A stretch of DNA of 64,000 nt, from assembly GCA_027494115.1 (NCBI GenBank), contig JAOSJL010000001.1:2023218-2087217 (forward strand). The letters are read 5' to 3'. Source of the DNA: Acidimicrobiia bacterium (GTDB lineage: Bacteria; Actinomycetota; Acidimicrobiia; IMCC26256; JAOSJL01). The translations under genes and the position numbers were made by a program. Below the pieces are notes generated by a model. That model was not told where the DNA came from and did not search any database. It worked only from the letters and a program-made list of their open reading frames with translations. Position 1 is the first letter of the stretch. Each line of letters starts with the position of its first letter. Shown one piece after another: positions 19,342-28,327 of this stretch.

Positions 19342-20403
19342 TCATCGCGGGAGGCTTTCGAGGCCCGAGATCGCGTCGGACTGTTCCGCAAGGCGGTCGA
19401 TCTCGCCGGGTTCCAGCGGGAAGTGGCACGCCACGAAGTGATCGGGAGCGGCTCCTGCGATCTCGGGTTCCTCGGTGGCGCAGGCCTCCTGCGCCTTCGG
19501 GCACCGCGTCCGGAACCGGCAACCGCTCGGTGGGGTGACCGGTGACGGGATCTCGCTTCCGAAGGCTTCGACCGCCGTCTGACGCACGTCGGGATCCGGT
19601 ACCGGAATCGCCGACATCAGCGCCGCTGTGTACGGGTGCAGGGGCGTGGAGTACAGATCGTCGGACAGAGCGATCTCGCACAGCTTGCCGAGGTACATGA
19701 CCGCCACGCGGTCACTCACGTTCTTCACGACCGCGAGATCGTGCGCGATGAACACGAGCGTGAGGCCGTAGCGCTTCTTCATGTCCTCGAGAAGGTTCAG
19801 GATCTGAGCCTGGACCGACACGTCGAGAGCGGACACGGGCTCGTCGCAGATGATCATCTTCGGCTCCATCACGAGTGCCCGCGCGATGGAGATCCGCTGG
19901 CACTGACCGCCGGAGAACTCGTGGGGTCGACGGCTCAGGGCGGCCTCCGGGTCGAGGCCGACGGTCTCGAGCGTCTCCGAGACGCGCCGTAGCCGCTCGT
20001 CGCTCGAGACTCCTCCCCAGACGCTGAGTGGCTCGCCCACGATGTCGCGCACGCGTCGGCGAGGATTCAGCGAGGAGATCGGGTCCTGGAAGATCATCTG
20101 GAGCCGTGGCCTGATGCGTCGGAGTGCCTCCCCTGACAGGTCGGTCAGTTCGAGGTCCTCGAAACAGACGCTTCCCGAGGTCGGTGCGGGCAACTGGAGG
20201 ATCGCCCGACCGGTGGTGGACTTCCCGCAGCCGGACTCACCCACGAGCCCGAGCGTCTCGCCCTCGAGCACGTCGAGGCTCACATCGGACACGGCGTGCA
20301 CGGTGAGTCCCGACCGCCCGACGGGAAACTCGACAACGAGATTCTCGACGCGCAGGAGTGGCTCGCCGTCGCTGCGGAGGTGCGCTGTCCCGCTCCCGGC
20401 CAT
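19342..20403 (-). CDS. Peptide-type ABC importer ATPase, OppF/DppF family
   Basis: A 353-residue ATPase. Walker A is GESGCGKST, the signature is FSGGQCQRISIARALV, Walker B with the following segment reads MIICDEPVSALDVS, and the C-terminal oligopeptide domain has the cysteine cluster CRFRTRCPKAQEAC. That cluster is typical of the Opp/Dpp ATPases and may bind an iron-sulfur cluster. It is the last gene of a five-gene operon (binding protein, two permeases, two ATPases), and its ATG directly follows the stop of the partner ATPase. Confidence 0.93.
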   Translation of the reverse strand: MAGSGTAHLRSDGEPLLRVENLVVEFPVGRSGLTVHAVSDVSLDVLEGETLGLVGESGCGKSTTGRAILQLPAPTSGSVCFEDLELTDLSGEALRRIRPRLQMIFQDPISSLNPRRRVRDIVGEPLSVWGGVSSDERLRRVSETLETVGLDPEAALSRRPHEFSGGQCQRISIARALVMEPKMIICDEPVSALDVSVQAQILNLLEDMKKRYGLTLVFIAHDLAVVKNVSDRVAVMYLGKLCEIALSDDLYSTPLHPYTAALMSAIPVPDPDVRQTAVEAFGSEIPSPVTPPSGCRFRTRCPKAQEACATEEPEIAGAAPDHFVACHFPLEPGEIDRLAEQSDAISGLESLPR

Positions 20404-21550
20404 TCAGGCCACCTCGCCTGCCGTACCGGCCTCGGCTCGGTTGCGCTCCAGCGCGTCGGCCCCTTCGGGCGTACCGACCGGAAACCAGCAGCGGAACTCG
20501 TGACCCGGCGCACCGGCGATCCGAAGCGGTGGCTCCTCCTCGCGGCAGCGGTCCTGTACGTAGGCGCACCGCGGCGCGAACCGACATCCGGGAGGAGGCG
20601 AGACGAGGTCGGGTGGTCGTCCGGCGATCACGGGGGAGACGCGTGTGGCTGCGGTTCGCGAGGCGGGGGATCGACCGCACCAGAGCCTCCGTGTACGGCA
20701 TGCGTAACTCCGAGAACAGGGTGCGGGTCGGCGCACGTTCCACGACACGCCCGGCGTACATCACGGCGATTTCGTCCGCTCGGCCGGCCACGACACCGAG
20801 ATCGTGGGTGACGAGGATCATCGCCATGTAACGCTCGCGCTGTTGTTCGTCGAGAAGGTCGAGGATCTGGGCCTGGACCGTCACGTCGAGCGCCGTCGTG
20901 GGCTCATCGGCGAAGAGGAGCTTCGGGCCGCACGCGAGTGCTACGGCGATGGTCACGCGTTGTCGCATCCCGCCGGAGAGTTGGTGCGGGTACTCCTTCA
21001 TCCGTCTCTCGGGTTCGGGGATTCCGACGGAGCGCAGCAGGTTCACGGCGGTTTCGTCGGCGTACGAACGCGAGACGTCGAGATGGGTCCGGAGCGACTC
21101 GGTGATCTGCTTGCCGATCCGCAGCACGGGGTTCAGCGACGTCATCGGGTCCTGGAACACCATCGCCATCTGCGGGCCCCAGAACTGGCGGAGCTCCGAG
21201 GCCTTCAGGCCGGTCATCTCGACGCCTTCGAACCGGACGGACCCGCTACGCACGATGTTGTGGGTGGGCAGCAGGCCCATGATCGAGCGGGAAAGCACTG
21301 TCTTGCCCGATCCCGACTCTCCCACGACACCGAGCGTGTGTCCCCGCTCCAGGTTGAACGTCACGCCGTCGACGGCGCGGACCGTGCCGCGCTCGGTGCG
21401 AAAAGCCGTCTTCAGATCGTCGACGGCGAGCAACGGAACGCTGCTGTCGTCGACATCTGCGTCACCATCGGTCCGATCTCCGACAGCGTCATCCACATCG
21501 TGGGGTTCCGGGACATCGTGGGGTTCCGGGACTGCGTCGTCGGCGTTCAC
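20404..21550 (-). CDS. Peptide-type ABC importer ATPase, OppD/DppD family (frameshifted in this sequence)
   Basis: About 381 residues corrected. It has Walker A GESGSGKT, signature LSGGMRQRVTIAVAL, and Walker B with following segment LLFADEPTTALDVT. The frame breaks at the G run 20632-20636, where one base is probably extra. RSIPRLANRSHTRL continues in the next frame as PVIAGRPPDLVSPPPGCRFA, giving the expected C-terminal cysteine domain (CRFAPRCAYVQDRC). The start GTG at 21550 overlaps the stop of the upstream permease (GTGA). The N-terminus has an unusual acidic extension of about 40 residues before the ABC domain, including a duplicated hexapeptide PEPHDV. Confidence 0.88.
21496..21531. 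repeat. 18-bp perfect tandem duplication in the ATPase N-terminal extension
   Basis: The unit CATCGTGGGGTTCCGGGA occurs twice head to tail at 21496-21513 and 21514-21531. On the minus strand it encodes the repeated hexapeptide PEPHDV. Because 18 is a multiple of 3 it leaves the frame intact. It lies in a poorly conserved acidic leader of the OppD-like protein. Confidence 0.85.
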
Positions 21551-22500
21551 AGGCCGCCTTCCCGGACGTCGTAGTACGCGCGTAGTCGGTCGCCCGCGAG
21601 ATTCAGGGACAACACCGTGAGGAAGAGCGCCGCGCAGGGGACGAAGACGACGTGCGGGAAGTCCTTGATGACCTGTGCCCCTCCATTGATCATCTGGCCC
21701 CACGTGTTCTCGTCGACGCTGATGCCGACCACCGCCAGGGACGCCTCGGCCACGATCACGAGAGCCACAACGATCAGTGAGAAGGAGACGAGCGACGGCA
21801 TGACATTGGGAAGGACGTCGCGGCGGAGAATCCGTCGCCGGGAGGAGCCGAGCGCGTATGCAGCGAGCACGAACTCACGTTGGCCGTGCAGCAACGTGTT
21901 GGCGCGCGCGATCCGGATCACGGGGGGAATGGCGATGAGCCCGAGGATCAGGGCCATCTGCCACACGTCGTTGCCCCAGAAGAACACGAGCGTCATGGCC
22001 AACACGATGGGAGGGAAGGCAAGTGCGACGTCGGTGGCCCACATGATGCCGGTCTCGGCCTTCCCGCGGTAGTAGCCGGCGACGAGACCCCCGAGCCCTC
22101 CGAGAACCATGCCGAACATCGCCGCACTGAAACCGATGGTGATCGGGACCTGACCACCGTGAATGACCCGCGACAGGAGATCACGACCGTTCTGGTCCGT
22201 GCCGAGCCAGTGGTCGGAGCTCGGGGTGGCGTTCGGTGCGGTCTTGTCGGAGGCGTCGGGGTCCTGGAGCGGCAGCCAGTCGGCGGCGAACACGGCCACC
22301 ACGATCAGAACGAAGACACCGGTGGCGATCCAGAACTCGACGCCGAGCCGCCGCTTGACAGCCTCGCCCGCGATCTCGGCCTCGACATCGCCCACCGACG
22401 CCACGGCGTCGGCATACAGCTCCGCGGGTGCTTCCTGGAACAGCTGATCGGTGTCGTGGCCCTCGGTGAAGGACGCGCTGTCGCGTGAACCTCCCGGCAT
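21547..22500 (-). CDS. Peptide-type ABC importer permease, OppC/DppC family
   Basis: A membrane permease of about 317 residues with a first segment FWIATGVFVLIVVAVFAADW, then the motif HWLGTDQNGRDLLSRVIHGG and the transmembrane domain. The EAA-type loop reads ILRRDVLPNVMPSLV, and later segments include IVVALVIVAEASLAVVGI. I start it at ATG 22500, just after the stop of the upstream permease. ATG 22521 would add seven residues and overlap that gene. The C-terminus overlaps the start of the ATPase. Confidence 0.9.
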   Translation of the reverse strand: MPGGSRDSASFTEGHDTDQLFQEAPAELYADAVASVGDVEAEIAGEAVKRRLGVEFWIATGVFVLIVVAVFAADWLPLQDPDASDKTAPNATPSSDHWLGTDQNGRDLLSRVIHGGQVPITIGFSAAMFGMVLGGLGGLVAGYYRGKAETGIMWATDVALAFPPIVLAMTLVFFWGNDVWQMALILGLIAIPPVIRIARANTLLHGQREFVLAAYALGSSRRRILRRDVLPNVMPSLVSFSLIVVALVIVAEASLAVVGISVDENTWGQMINGGAQVIKDFPHVVFVPCAALFLTVLSLNLAGDRLRAYYDVREGGL

Positions 22501-22501
22501 G

Positions 22502-23437
22502 TCAGGCGAGCGCGCGGGCATGACGGATGCGAGGATCGAGGTACGCGTAGAGGATGTCGATGGCCAGGTTGAAGAGGACGTAGCCGACGGCGACGACGAG
22601 CACGACGCCCTGGACCACTAGATAGTCGCGCTTGAGCACACTGTCGATGGCCAGTCGGCCGATGCCGTTGATGGAGAAGATCCGTTCGATCACGAACGCC
22701 CCGCCGATGAGGCGGGCCATGTTCAGCCCGGCGATCGTGACCAGCGTGAACGTGGAGGGACGGAAGGCGTGGCGCATGAGGATCCGCGACCGGGAGAGAC
22801 CTTTCGCCTTCGCCATGGCGATGTAGTCCTCCTGGAGCGTGCTGACCATGTCGGAACGCAGGATCCGCAGGTACACCGCGGCCTCGGCGGCGGCCAGTGA
22901 CACCGCGGGTAAGAACAGCGACCACAGGCGCGCGTCGGCCTTGAAGAGGGTAGGGAACCACTCGAGTTGGTACCCGAAGAGGTAGCTCAGCACATAGGCG
23001 AGAACGAACGACGGCACCGCCAGGAAGGCGAACGCCGAGCCCGACGCCAGCCGATCGGTCCAGCCTCCCGGTCTTTGCGCCGCGAGTATCCCGAGGGGAA
23101 TACCCACGGCGAGCGCAAGGAACTGGGCGTAGATCAGCAGGAACATGGTGTTACCGAGACGTTCACCGATCTGCGAAGTGACCGCCTGTTTGGTGATGAA
23201 GGAGTTGCCGAGGTCACCGGTGGCGGCGTTGCCGACCCACTCGACGTACCGGACGGGAAGTGGTCGGTCGAGGTTGAGCTCCTCGCGTACCTCCGCCCTG
23301 TTCTCCTCGGAGGCGCTGGCTCCGAGGATCGCCACTTCCGGACCGCCGGGGAGCAGGTCGAGCAGCAGGAATGTGAAGAACGAGACCGCGATCAGAACCG
23401 GGATCAGGTACAGCGTCTTGCGGACGACGTAGCGCAC
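22502..23437 (-). CDS. Peptide-type ABC importer permease, OppB/DppB family
   Basis: This 311-residue permease starts MRYVVRKTLYLIPVLIAVSF, typical of DppB. The membrane-spanning core includes MFLLIYAQFLALAVGIPLGI and the EAA loop DYIAMAKAKGLSRSRILMRH, where the ATPases dock. The start is GTG 23437 with GGGAGGAG about 11 bases upstream. It lies 34 bases after the binding-protein gene in transcription order. Confidence 0.92.
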   Translation of the reverse strand: MRYVVRKTLYLIPVLIAVSFFTFLLLDLLPGGPEVAILGASASEENRAEVREELNLDRPLPVRYVEWVGNAATGDLGNSFITKQAVTSQIGERLGNTMFLLIYAQFLALAVGIPLGILAAQRPGGWTDRLASGSAFAFLAVPSFVLAYVLSYLFGYQLEWFPTLFKADARLWSLFLPAVSLAAAEAAVYLRILRSDMVSTLQEDYIAMAKAKGLSRSRILMRHAFRPSTFTLVTIAGLNMARLIGGAFVIERIFSINGIGRLAIDSVLKRDYLVVQGVVLVVAVGYVLFNLAIDILYAYLDPRIRHARALA

Positions 23438-23471
23438 CGGGCCGGCTCCTCCCGACGTGTTGTTGGTCGCC

Positions 23472-25085
23472 TCAGGAAGCCCAGATCTGTGCTGTCTGGT
23501 ACCGCCCGCGCACGATCGGAAGACCTGTCTCGCCGTCGGGCAGTTCCCATTCGGTCACGCTGTGGACGTTGTTCCTCCAAGCGACAGCCCACACCGTGTG
23601 GTAGAGCCGCACGTAGACAGCGGCGTCGTTCTGGCGTTGCGCCACCTCTGCGTAGAGGTCGCGGCGCGTCTCGAAGTCCGTCGTTGCCCGCGCTTCCATC
23701 AATAGCCGATCGACCTCGGGGTCACGGTTGCGCACGAAGTTCAGGGCCACGGCCTCGTCGGCGTTCTCGGAGAACCACCAGACAGCGTCGACGTCGGGGT
23801 CCGGGTCACCGAACTGGCGCACCAGGGCGATGTCGTACGTCCCGCCTATGAGCTGGCTGATGAACTCCGACTGCTCGATCTTGGTGATCGTGGAGTCGAT
23901 ACCCACGGCGTCGAGGTTCTCCTTGATGAAGTCCATGGACGCCGCGTTGTCGGGGTTCGGTGTCGTCAACAGGTCGAGCTCGATCTGTTCGCCGGTCTCG
24001 GACTCGTACTCGTCGACGAGCTCCTCGGCCTTCTCGGGGTCGTACGGGATGTGGGTGACGGAGTCGCCCGGGTAGAACTTCGAATCGGGACCCCACGCGC
24101 TGTCGGCGACCTCGGTGACACCCGATCCGAGGAGGTCGTTGTGACCCTCACGGTCCACCGCGTACGACACCGCCTCGCGGACCCGTTCGTCGGCGAGTTG
24201 ACCGTTGGGGTTGTCCTGGTTCAGGTAGAGGTTCTCCTCCTCGTCGTCAGTGGCGAGGAAGACCTCGATGTCAGGGTTGCTCTCGAATGCGGCAACCTCT
24301 TCGTCACGGTCGGTCTGGGTCAGGTCGATGTCGCCTGCGGCCAATGCCGTGGAGCGCTGCTGCTCGTCGGGCACGATCCGGAACGTGATCTTGTCGAGGT
24401 GGGGGAGACCCTCTTGCCAGTAGTTCTCGTTCTTCACGACGACCGTCTGTGAGTCGACCGTGCGTGATTCGAGCTTGAACGGTCCGGAACCGACCGGTGC
24501 CTGTTCGCCGCCGTCCTCGGCGTCGAGCATCGACGGGGCGGCGACGTAGCCCGTCTGGTTGACGAACAGCGCCGGGAGGGACGCCCACGGGAAGTCGGTT
24601 TTCAGCGACAGGGTGAGGTCGTCCACGATCTCGGGCTTCTGGAGGCCACGGAAGACCGACTGGGTCAGGATCGAGTCGATGTGGCCGTCGATGTTGCGCT
24701 TGACTGCTGCCGCGTCGACGGGTGTGCCGTCGTGGAACGTGATGCCGGGCCGGATCTTCAGGGTCCACTCCGTGAAGTCGGTGCCTTCGACGGGTTCCAT
24801 CGACTCGGCGAGATAGGGGCGGACCTCGCCCTCGTCGTTGTAGGCCATGAGCGGATCGAAGACCGCCGCGGCTATCTGGAGACCTGCGACAGCCCAGCGG
24901 TTGGTGGTCGGGTTCAGCCCGTCGGTCTCGGCTTCGAGCCCGGCCACGATCTCGCCGCCGTCCTGCGGCTCTCCGTCGGGCTCGTTGCCGCCCGAGTCGT
25001 CGCTACCACTGCCGCACGCAGCGGCGAGTACCGCCACTGCGAGTCCCACCACGATGAGCCGTCGTCCCCGTCGACCGAATCCCAC
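23472..25085 (-). CDS. Extracellular solute-binding lipoprotein, family 5 (peptide/nickel type)
   Basis: A 537-residue binding protein with the lipoprotein signal IVVGLAVAVLAAACGSG, so it is tethered outside the membrane. The family 5 fold is clear from LNPTTNRWAVAGLQIAAAVF, PYLAESMEP, WTLKIRPGITFHDGTPVDAA, GSGPFKLES and VKNENYWQEG. It feeds the adjacent permeases and is the first gene of the operon. GTG 25085 has a GGGGGA ribosome-binding site. A clear paralogue lies at 28328-29929 on the other side of the cys genes. The ligand cannot be told from sequence. Family members carry peptides, nickel complexes or glycosides. Confidence 0.92.
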   Translation of the reverse strand: MGFGRRGRRLIVVGLAVAVLAAACGSGSDDSGGNEPDGEPQDGGEIVAGLEAETDGLNPTTNRWAVAGLQIAAAVFDPLMAYNDEGEVRPYLAESMEPVEGTDFTEWTLKIRPGITFHDGTPVDAAAVKRNIDGHIDSILTQSVFRGLQKPEIVDDLTLSLKTDFPWASLPALFVNQTGYVAAPSMLDAEDGGEQAPVGSGPFKLESRTVDSQTVVVKNENYWQEGLPHLDKITFRIVPDEQQRSTALAAGDIDLTQTDRDEEVAAFESNPDIEVFLATDDEEENLYLNQDNPNGQLADERVREAVSYAVDREGHNDLLGSGVTEVADSAWGPDSKFYPGDSVTHIPYDPEKAEELVDEYESETGEQIELDLLTTPNPDNAASMDFIKENLDAVGIDSTITKIEQSEFISQLIGGTYDIALVRQFGDPDPDVDAVWWFSENADEAVALNFVRNRDPEVDRLLMEARATTDFETRRDLYAEVAQRQNDAAVYVRLYHTVWAVAWRNNVHSVTEWELPDGETGLPIVRGRYQTAQIWAS

Positions 25086-25413
25086 GTCGTCCCCCGGTTC
25101 ATGTGTGAGCCCTTTTCGAGCGTTTCCGGCGTTACGACATCAACCTATCGTGACGCCGGTCACACCTGGCTGTATAGCGGGGGAACCTACTACCTGTCGG
25201 TCGGCTCGGGAAGACACCGAAATGGGCGAGAGGAGAGGGGCCGCCGGTCTGCCGGTCGTGCCCGTGTATCCGGCAGGGCGCAAGGATGCCGGTCTCCGGC
25301 AGTACCGGACGCTCGCGGAATGGGACCTCGCGAATGAGACAATGACGGCGACCACGGTTGCCTACGACGACACGTGAGGCCTGCATCGCATCTCGCGAGC
25401 GCCTGAGGACACC
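25086..25413. promoter_or_regulatory. Divergent intergenic region between the peptide importer and cysD
   Basis: These 328 bases separate two divergent operons and must hold both promoters. I cannot point to convincing -35/-10 boxes or a known riboswitch. A 51-codon reading frame (25222-25377) with high GC at third positions occupies the cysD side and is listed separately as a possible leader. Confidence 0.5.
25222..25377 (+). CDS. Possible small ORF upstream of cysD
   Basis: An ATG-started frame of 51 residues (MGERRGAAGLPVVPVYPAGR at the start, LAEWDLANETMTATTVAYDD near the end) stops 36 bases before cysD. Third codon positions are mostly G or C, like real genes here. The ribosome-binding site is weak and I recognise no family. 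It may be a leader peptide, a short conserved protein, or chance. Confidence 0.3.
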   Translation: MGERRGAAGLPVVPVYPAGRKDAGLRQYRTLAEWDLANETMTATTVAYDDT

Positions 25414-26337
25414 ATGACCACGACCGACACGACCGACGTCTCGATGACCCACCTTCAGCAACTGGAGGCGGAGTCGATCCACATCATCCGTGAGGTCGTG
25501 GCCGAGTTCGAGAAGCCGGTGATGATGTATTCCATCGGCAAGGACTCGACGTGCATGCTGCATCTCGCGCGCAAGGCCTTTGCCCCGGCCCCGATCCCGT
25601 TTCCGCTCCTGCACGTCGACACCACGTGGAAGTTCCGCGACATGATCACGTTCCGCGACCGGACGGCCGAGGAACTCGGTCTCGACCTCATCGTCCACAC
25701 CAATGAGGAAGGGCGGGCGCAGGGGATCAACCCCTTCGACCACGGCTCGAAGAACTACACCGACATCATGAAGACGCAGGCGTTGAAGCAGGCCCTCGAA
25801 GCCGGCGGATTCGATGCGGCGTTCGGGGGAGCGCGCCGCGACGAAGAGCGATCTCGGGCGAAGGAGCGCGTCTTTTCGTTTCGCGACCGAAAACACCGGT
25901 GGGATCCCAAGAACCAGCGCCCCGAGTTGTGGAATCTCTTCAACGGACGCGTCAACGAAGGCGAGTCGATCCGAGTCTTCCCGCTCAGCAACTGGACCGA
26001 GCTCGACGTGTGGCAGTACATCTGGCTCGAAGACATCCCGATCGTGCCGCTCTACTACTCGGCGCCGCGTCCCGTCGTGGAGCGTGACGGCACGCTGATC
26101 ATGGTCGACGATGACCGGTTCCGATTCGAGCCCGGCGAGGAGCCCGAGACTCGTTCGGTCCGGTTCCGCACGCTCGGCTGCTACCCGTTGTCGGGCGCCG
26201 TCGAATCCACCGCCACGACCCTCCCCGAGATCATCCAGGAGATGCTTCTCGCGACGCGCTCCGAGCGGGAGGGGCGCGTCATCGACTACGACCAGTCGGG
26301 TTCGATGGAGGAGAAGAAGAAGGAGGGGTACTTCTAG
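25414..26337 (+). CDS. cysD: Sulfate adenylyltransferase subunit 2
   Basis: CysD (307 residues) forms ATP sulfurylase with CysN and makes adenosine 5'-phosphosulfate from ATP and sulfate. The PP-loop motif is MYSIGKDST near residue 38. The conserved [23 protein letters not shown] and [12 protein letters not shown] segments are all present. It is followed by cysNC after 2 bases. The C-terminus EEKKKEGYF is the usual end of the family. Confidence 0.97.
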   Translation: MTTTDTTDVSMTHLQQLEAESIHIIREVVAEFEKPVMMYSIGKDSTCMLHLARKAFAPAPIPFPLLHVDTTWKFRDMITFRDRTAEELGLDLIVHTNEEGRAQGINPFDHGSKNYTDIMKTQALKQALEAGGFDAAFGGARRDEERSRAKERVFSFRDRKHRWDPKNQRPELWNLFNGRVNEGESIRVFPLSNWTELDVWQYIWLEDIPIVPLYYSAPRPVVERDGTLIMVDDDRFRFEPGEEPETRSVRFRTLGCYPLSGAVESTATTLPEIIQEMLLATRSEREGRVIDYDQSGSMEEKKKEGYF

Positions 26338-26339
26338 CG

Positions 26340-28274
26340 ATGAGTCACCAGTCAGAACTCATCGCGCGCGACATCATCGCGTACCTCAAGGAGCACGAGC
26401 AGAAGGATCTGCTGCGCTTCCTCACGTGCGGTTCGGTGGACGACGGCAAGTCGACGCTCATCGGGCGCCTCCTGCACGACTCGAAGATGATCTACGAGGA
26501 CCAGCTCGCTGCGGTCGAGGCCGATTCCACGACGGCCGGATCGGTGGCAGGCGATCTCGACCTGTCACTGCTCATGGACGGCCTCAAGGCCGAACGTGAA
26601 CAGGGCATCACGATCGACGTTGCATACCGCTACTTCTCCACCGCCCGGCGCAAGTTCATCATCGCCGACACCCCGGGTCACGAGCAGTACACGCGCAACA
26701 TGGTCACGGGCGCGTCCACGAGCCAACTGGCGATCATTCTCATCGATGCGCGCCACGGCGTACTGCCCCAGACGAAGCGCCACTCCTACATTGCGTCGCT
26801 ACTCGGCATGCGACACGTCGTCGTTGCGGTCAACAAGATGGACCTCGTCGACTGGTCGCAGGAGCGGTTCGACGAGATCACGGATCACTACGTCGAGTTC
26901 ATGGACCGCCTCGACATCCCGGAACCCACTTTCATCCCCATGTCGGCCCTGAAGGGCGACGGCGTCGTGGAACGCGGAGATCACATGCCGTGGTACAAGG
27001 GGCCGCCGCTCATGGAGTTCCTCGAGACCGTGCCGGTGGTCCCGGTTGACGAGGCCGCCGACCTCCGCTTCCCCGTCCAGATGGTCACGCGACCCGACCT
27101 CCACTTCCGCGGCTATGCCGGAAGCGTGTCGTCGGGAGTCGTACGGCCGGGCGACGAGGTCATGGTGCTCCCGTCGGGAAAGGTGTCCACGGTCGAGCGA
27201 ATCGTCACCTACGACGGCGACCTCGACGTTGCCGGACCCGACAGAGCTGTCACCCTGACGCTCACCGACGAGCTCGATATCTCGCGTGGCGACATGCTCG
27301 TACACCCCGGTAACCGTCCCCGCAGCGCGCACGACGTCGACGCCATGGTCGTGTGGATGTCCGAGGATCCGATGGTCCCAGGCCGCGAATATCTCCTGCG
27401 CCAGGCGACCAGTACATGCGCGGGGGCAGTGTCGTCCGTGCGGTACCGCGTCGACATCAACACCCTCGACACCGAACCCGCGCCCGGTCTCGAGCTCAAC
27501 GAGATCGGCCGGTGCACCATCTCGCTCGACCGTGAGATTCTCTTCGATCCCTACGCCCGGCACCACCGCACGGGGTCGTTCATCCTGGTCGACCGTCTGA
27601 CCAACGCCACGGTCGGCGCCGGCATGATCGTCGATGATGAAGCCGGTTGGGAAGCCGTTCCCGACGAGCACCTCACCCGCAGTGCCTCTGCCATCACGCC
27701 CACCGAGAGAGAGTCCCGCTACGGACAGCGCCCGGTGACGGTCTTCCTGACGGGGCTGACGGGTTCGGGTAAGTCGGCCATCGCCACCGCCTTGGAGCGA
27801 CGCTTGTTCGAAGGTGGCCGCGGCACGATCCGTCTCGACGGTGAGAACATGCGCCTGGGTGTGTCTCGCGACCTCGGGTTCTCATACGAGGAGAGATCCG
27901 AGAACGTTCGACGTGCCGCAGAGATGGCCCGTCTCGTCAACGACCAGGGGCTCATCTGCATCGCAGCCCTGGTGGCCCCCAAAGCTTCCGTACGGGAACG
28001 TGCCCGCGACCTCGTGGGAAGTGACCGATTCATAGGCGTATATCTCGACGCACCTGTGGAGGTGTGCCGCGGGCGTGACGACTCGGGTGTGTACGAAGCG
28101 GCCGACCGTGGCGAGATTTCCTCGTTCCCCGGCGTGTCGGCACCGTACGAGGTGCCCACCGACGCCGACCTCACCCTCGACACGGTCGGTGAGGACGTCC
28201 AAGCGTGCGTCGACCGCATCATCGCACTCCTCGACGACCGTGGGTTCCTCAACCCGCGGCGCCATGGCGGATGA
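26340..28274 (+). CDS. cysN: Bifunctional sulfate adenylyltransferase subunit 1/adenylylsulfate kinase
   Basis: A 644-residue CysN-CysC fusion. The N-terminal GTPase has GSVDDGKS (residues 31-38), DTPGHEQY and NKMDLVD, and it drives ATP sulfurylase together with CysD. After two beta-barrel domains, the C-terminal APS kinase begins with GLTGSGKS (residues 472-479), then [17 protein letters not shown] and [17 protein letters not shown]. It phosphorylates APS to PAPS, the sulfate donor. The segment [20 protein letters not shown] deviates from the usual KGLYAKARAGEI motif, so kinase kinetics may differ. Fusion of the two is common in actinobacteria. No APS or PAPS reductase is in the window. Confidence 0.95.
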   Translation: MSHQSELIARDIIAYLKEHEQKDLLRFLTCGSVDDGKSTLIGRLLHDSKMIYEDQLAAVEADSTTAGSVAGDLDLSLLMDGLKAEREQGITIDVAYRYFSTARRKFIIADTPGHEQYTRNMVTGASTSQLAIILIDARHGVLPQTKRHSYIASLLGMRHVVVAVNKMDLVDWSQERFDEITDHYVEFMDRLDIPEPTFIPMSALKGDGVVERGDHMPWYKGPPLMEFLETVPVVPVDEAADLRFPVQMVTRPDLHFRGYAGSVSSGVVRPGDEVMVLPSGKVSTVERIVTYDGDLDVAGPDRAVTLTLTDELDISRGDMLVHPGNRPRSAHDVDAMVVWMSEDPMVPGREYLLRQATSTCAGAVSSVRYRVDINTLDTEPAPGLELNEIGRCTISLDREILFDPYARHHRTGSFILVDRLTNATVGAGMIVDDEAGWEAVPDEHLTRSASAITPTERESRYGQRPVTVFLTGLTGSGKSAIATALERRLFEGGRGTIRLDGENMRLGVSRDLGFSYEERSENVRRAAEMARLVNDQGLICIAALVAPKASVRERARDLVGSDRFIGVYLDAPVEVCRGRDDSGVYEAADRGEISSFPGVSAPYEVPTDADLTLDTVGEDVQACVDRIIALLDDRGFLNPRRHGG

Positions 28275-28327
28275 TTCCGTCCGGCCGCGCCTCTTGACCC
28301 AATCCGCGGCTGCGCTGCGGTTCAGGA

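Noticed and set aside
28275..28327. Intrinsic terminator between cysNC and the convergent binding-protein gene
   Set aside because: The GC-rich stretch CCGCGGCTGCGCTGCGG does not form a good stem, and no T run follows.
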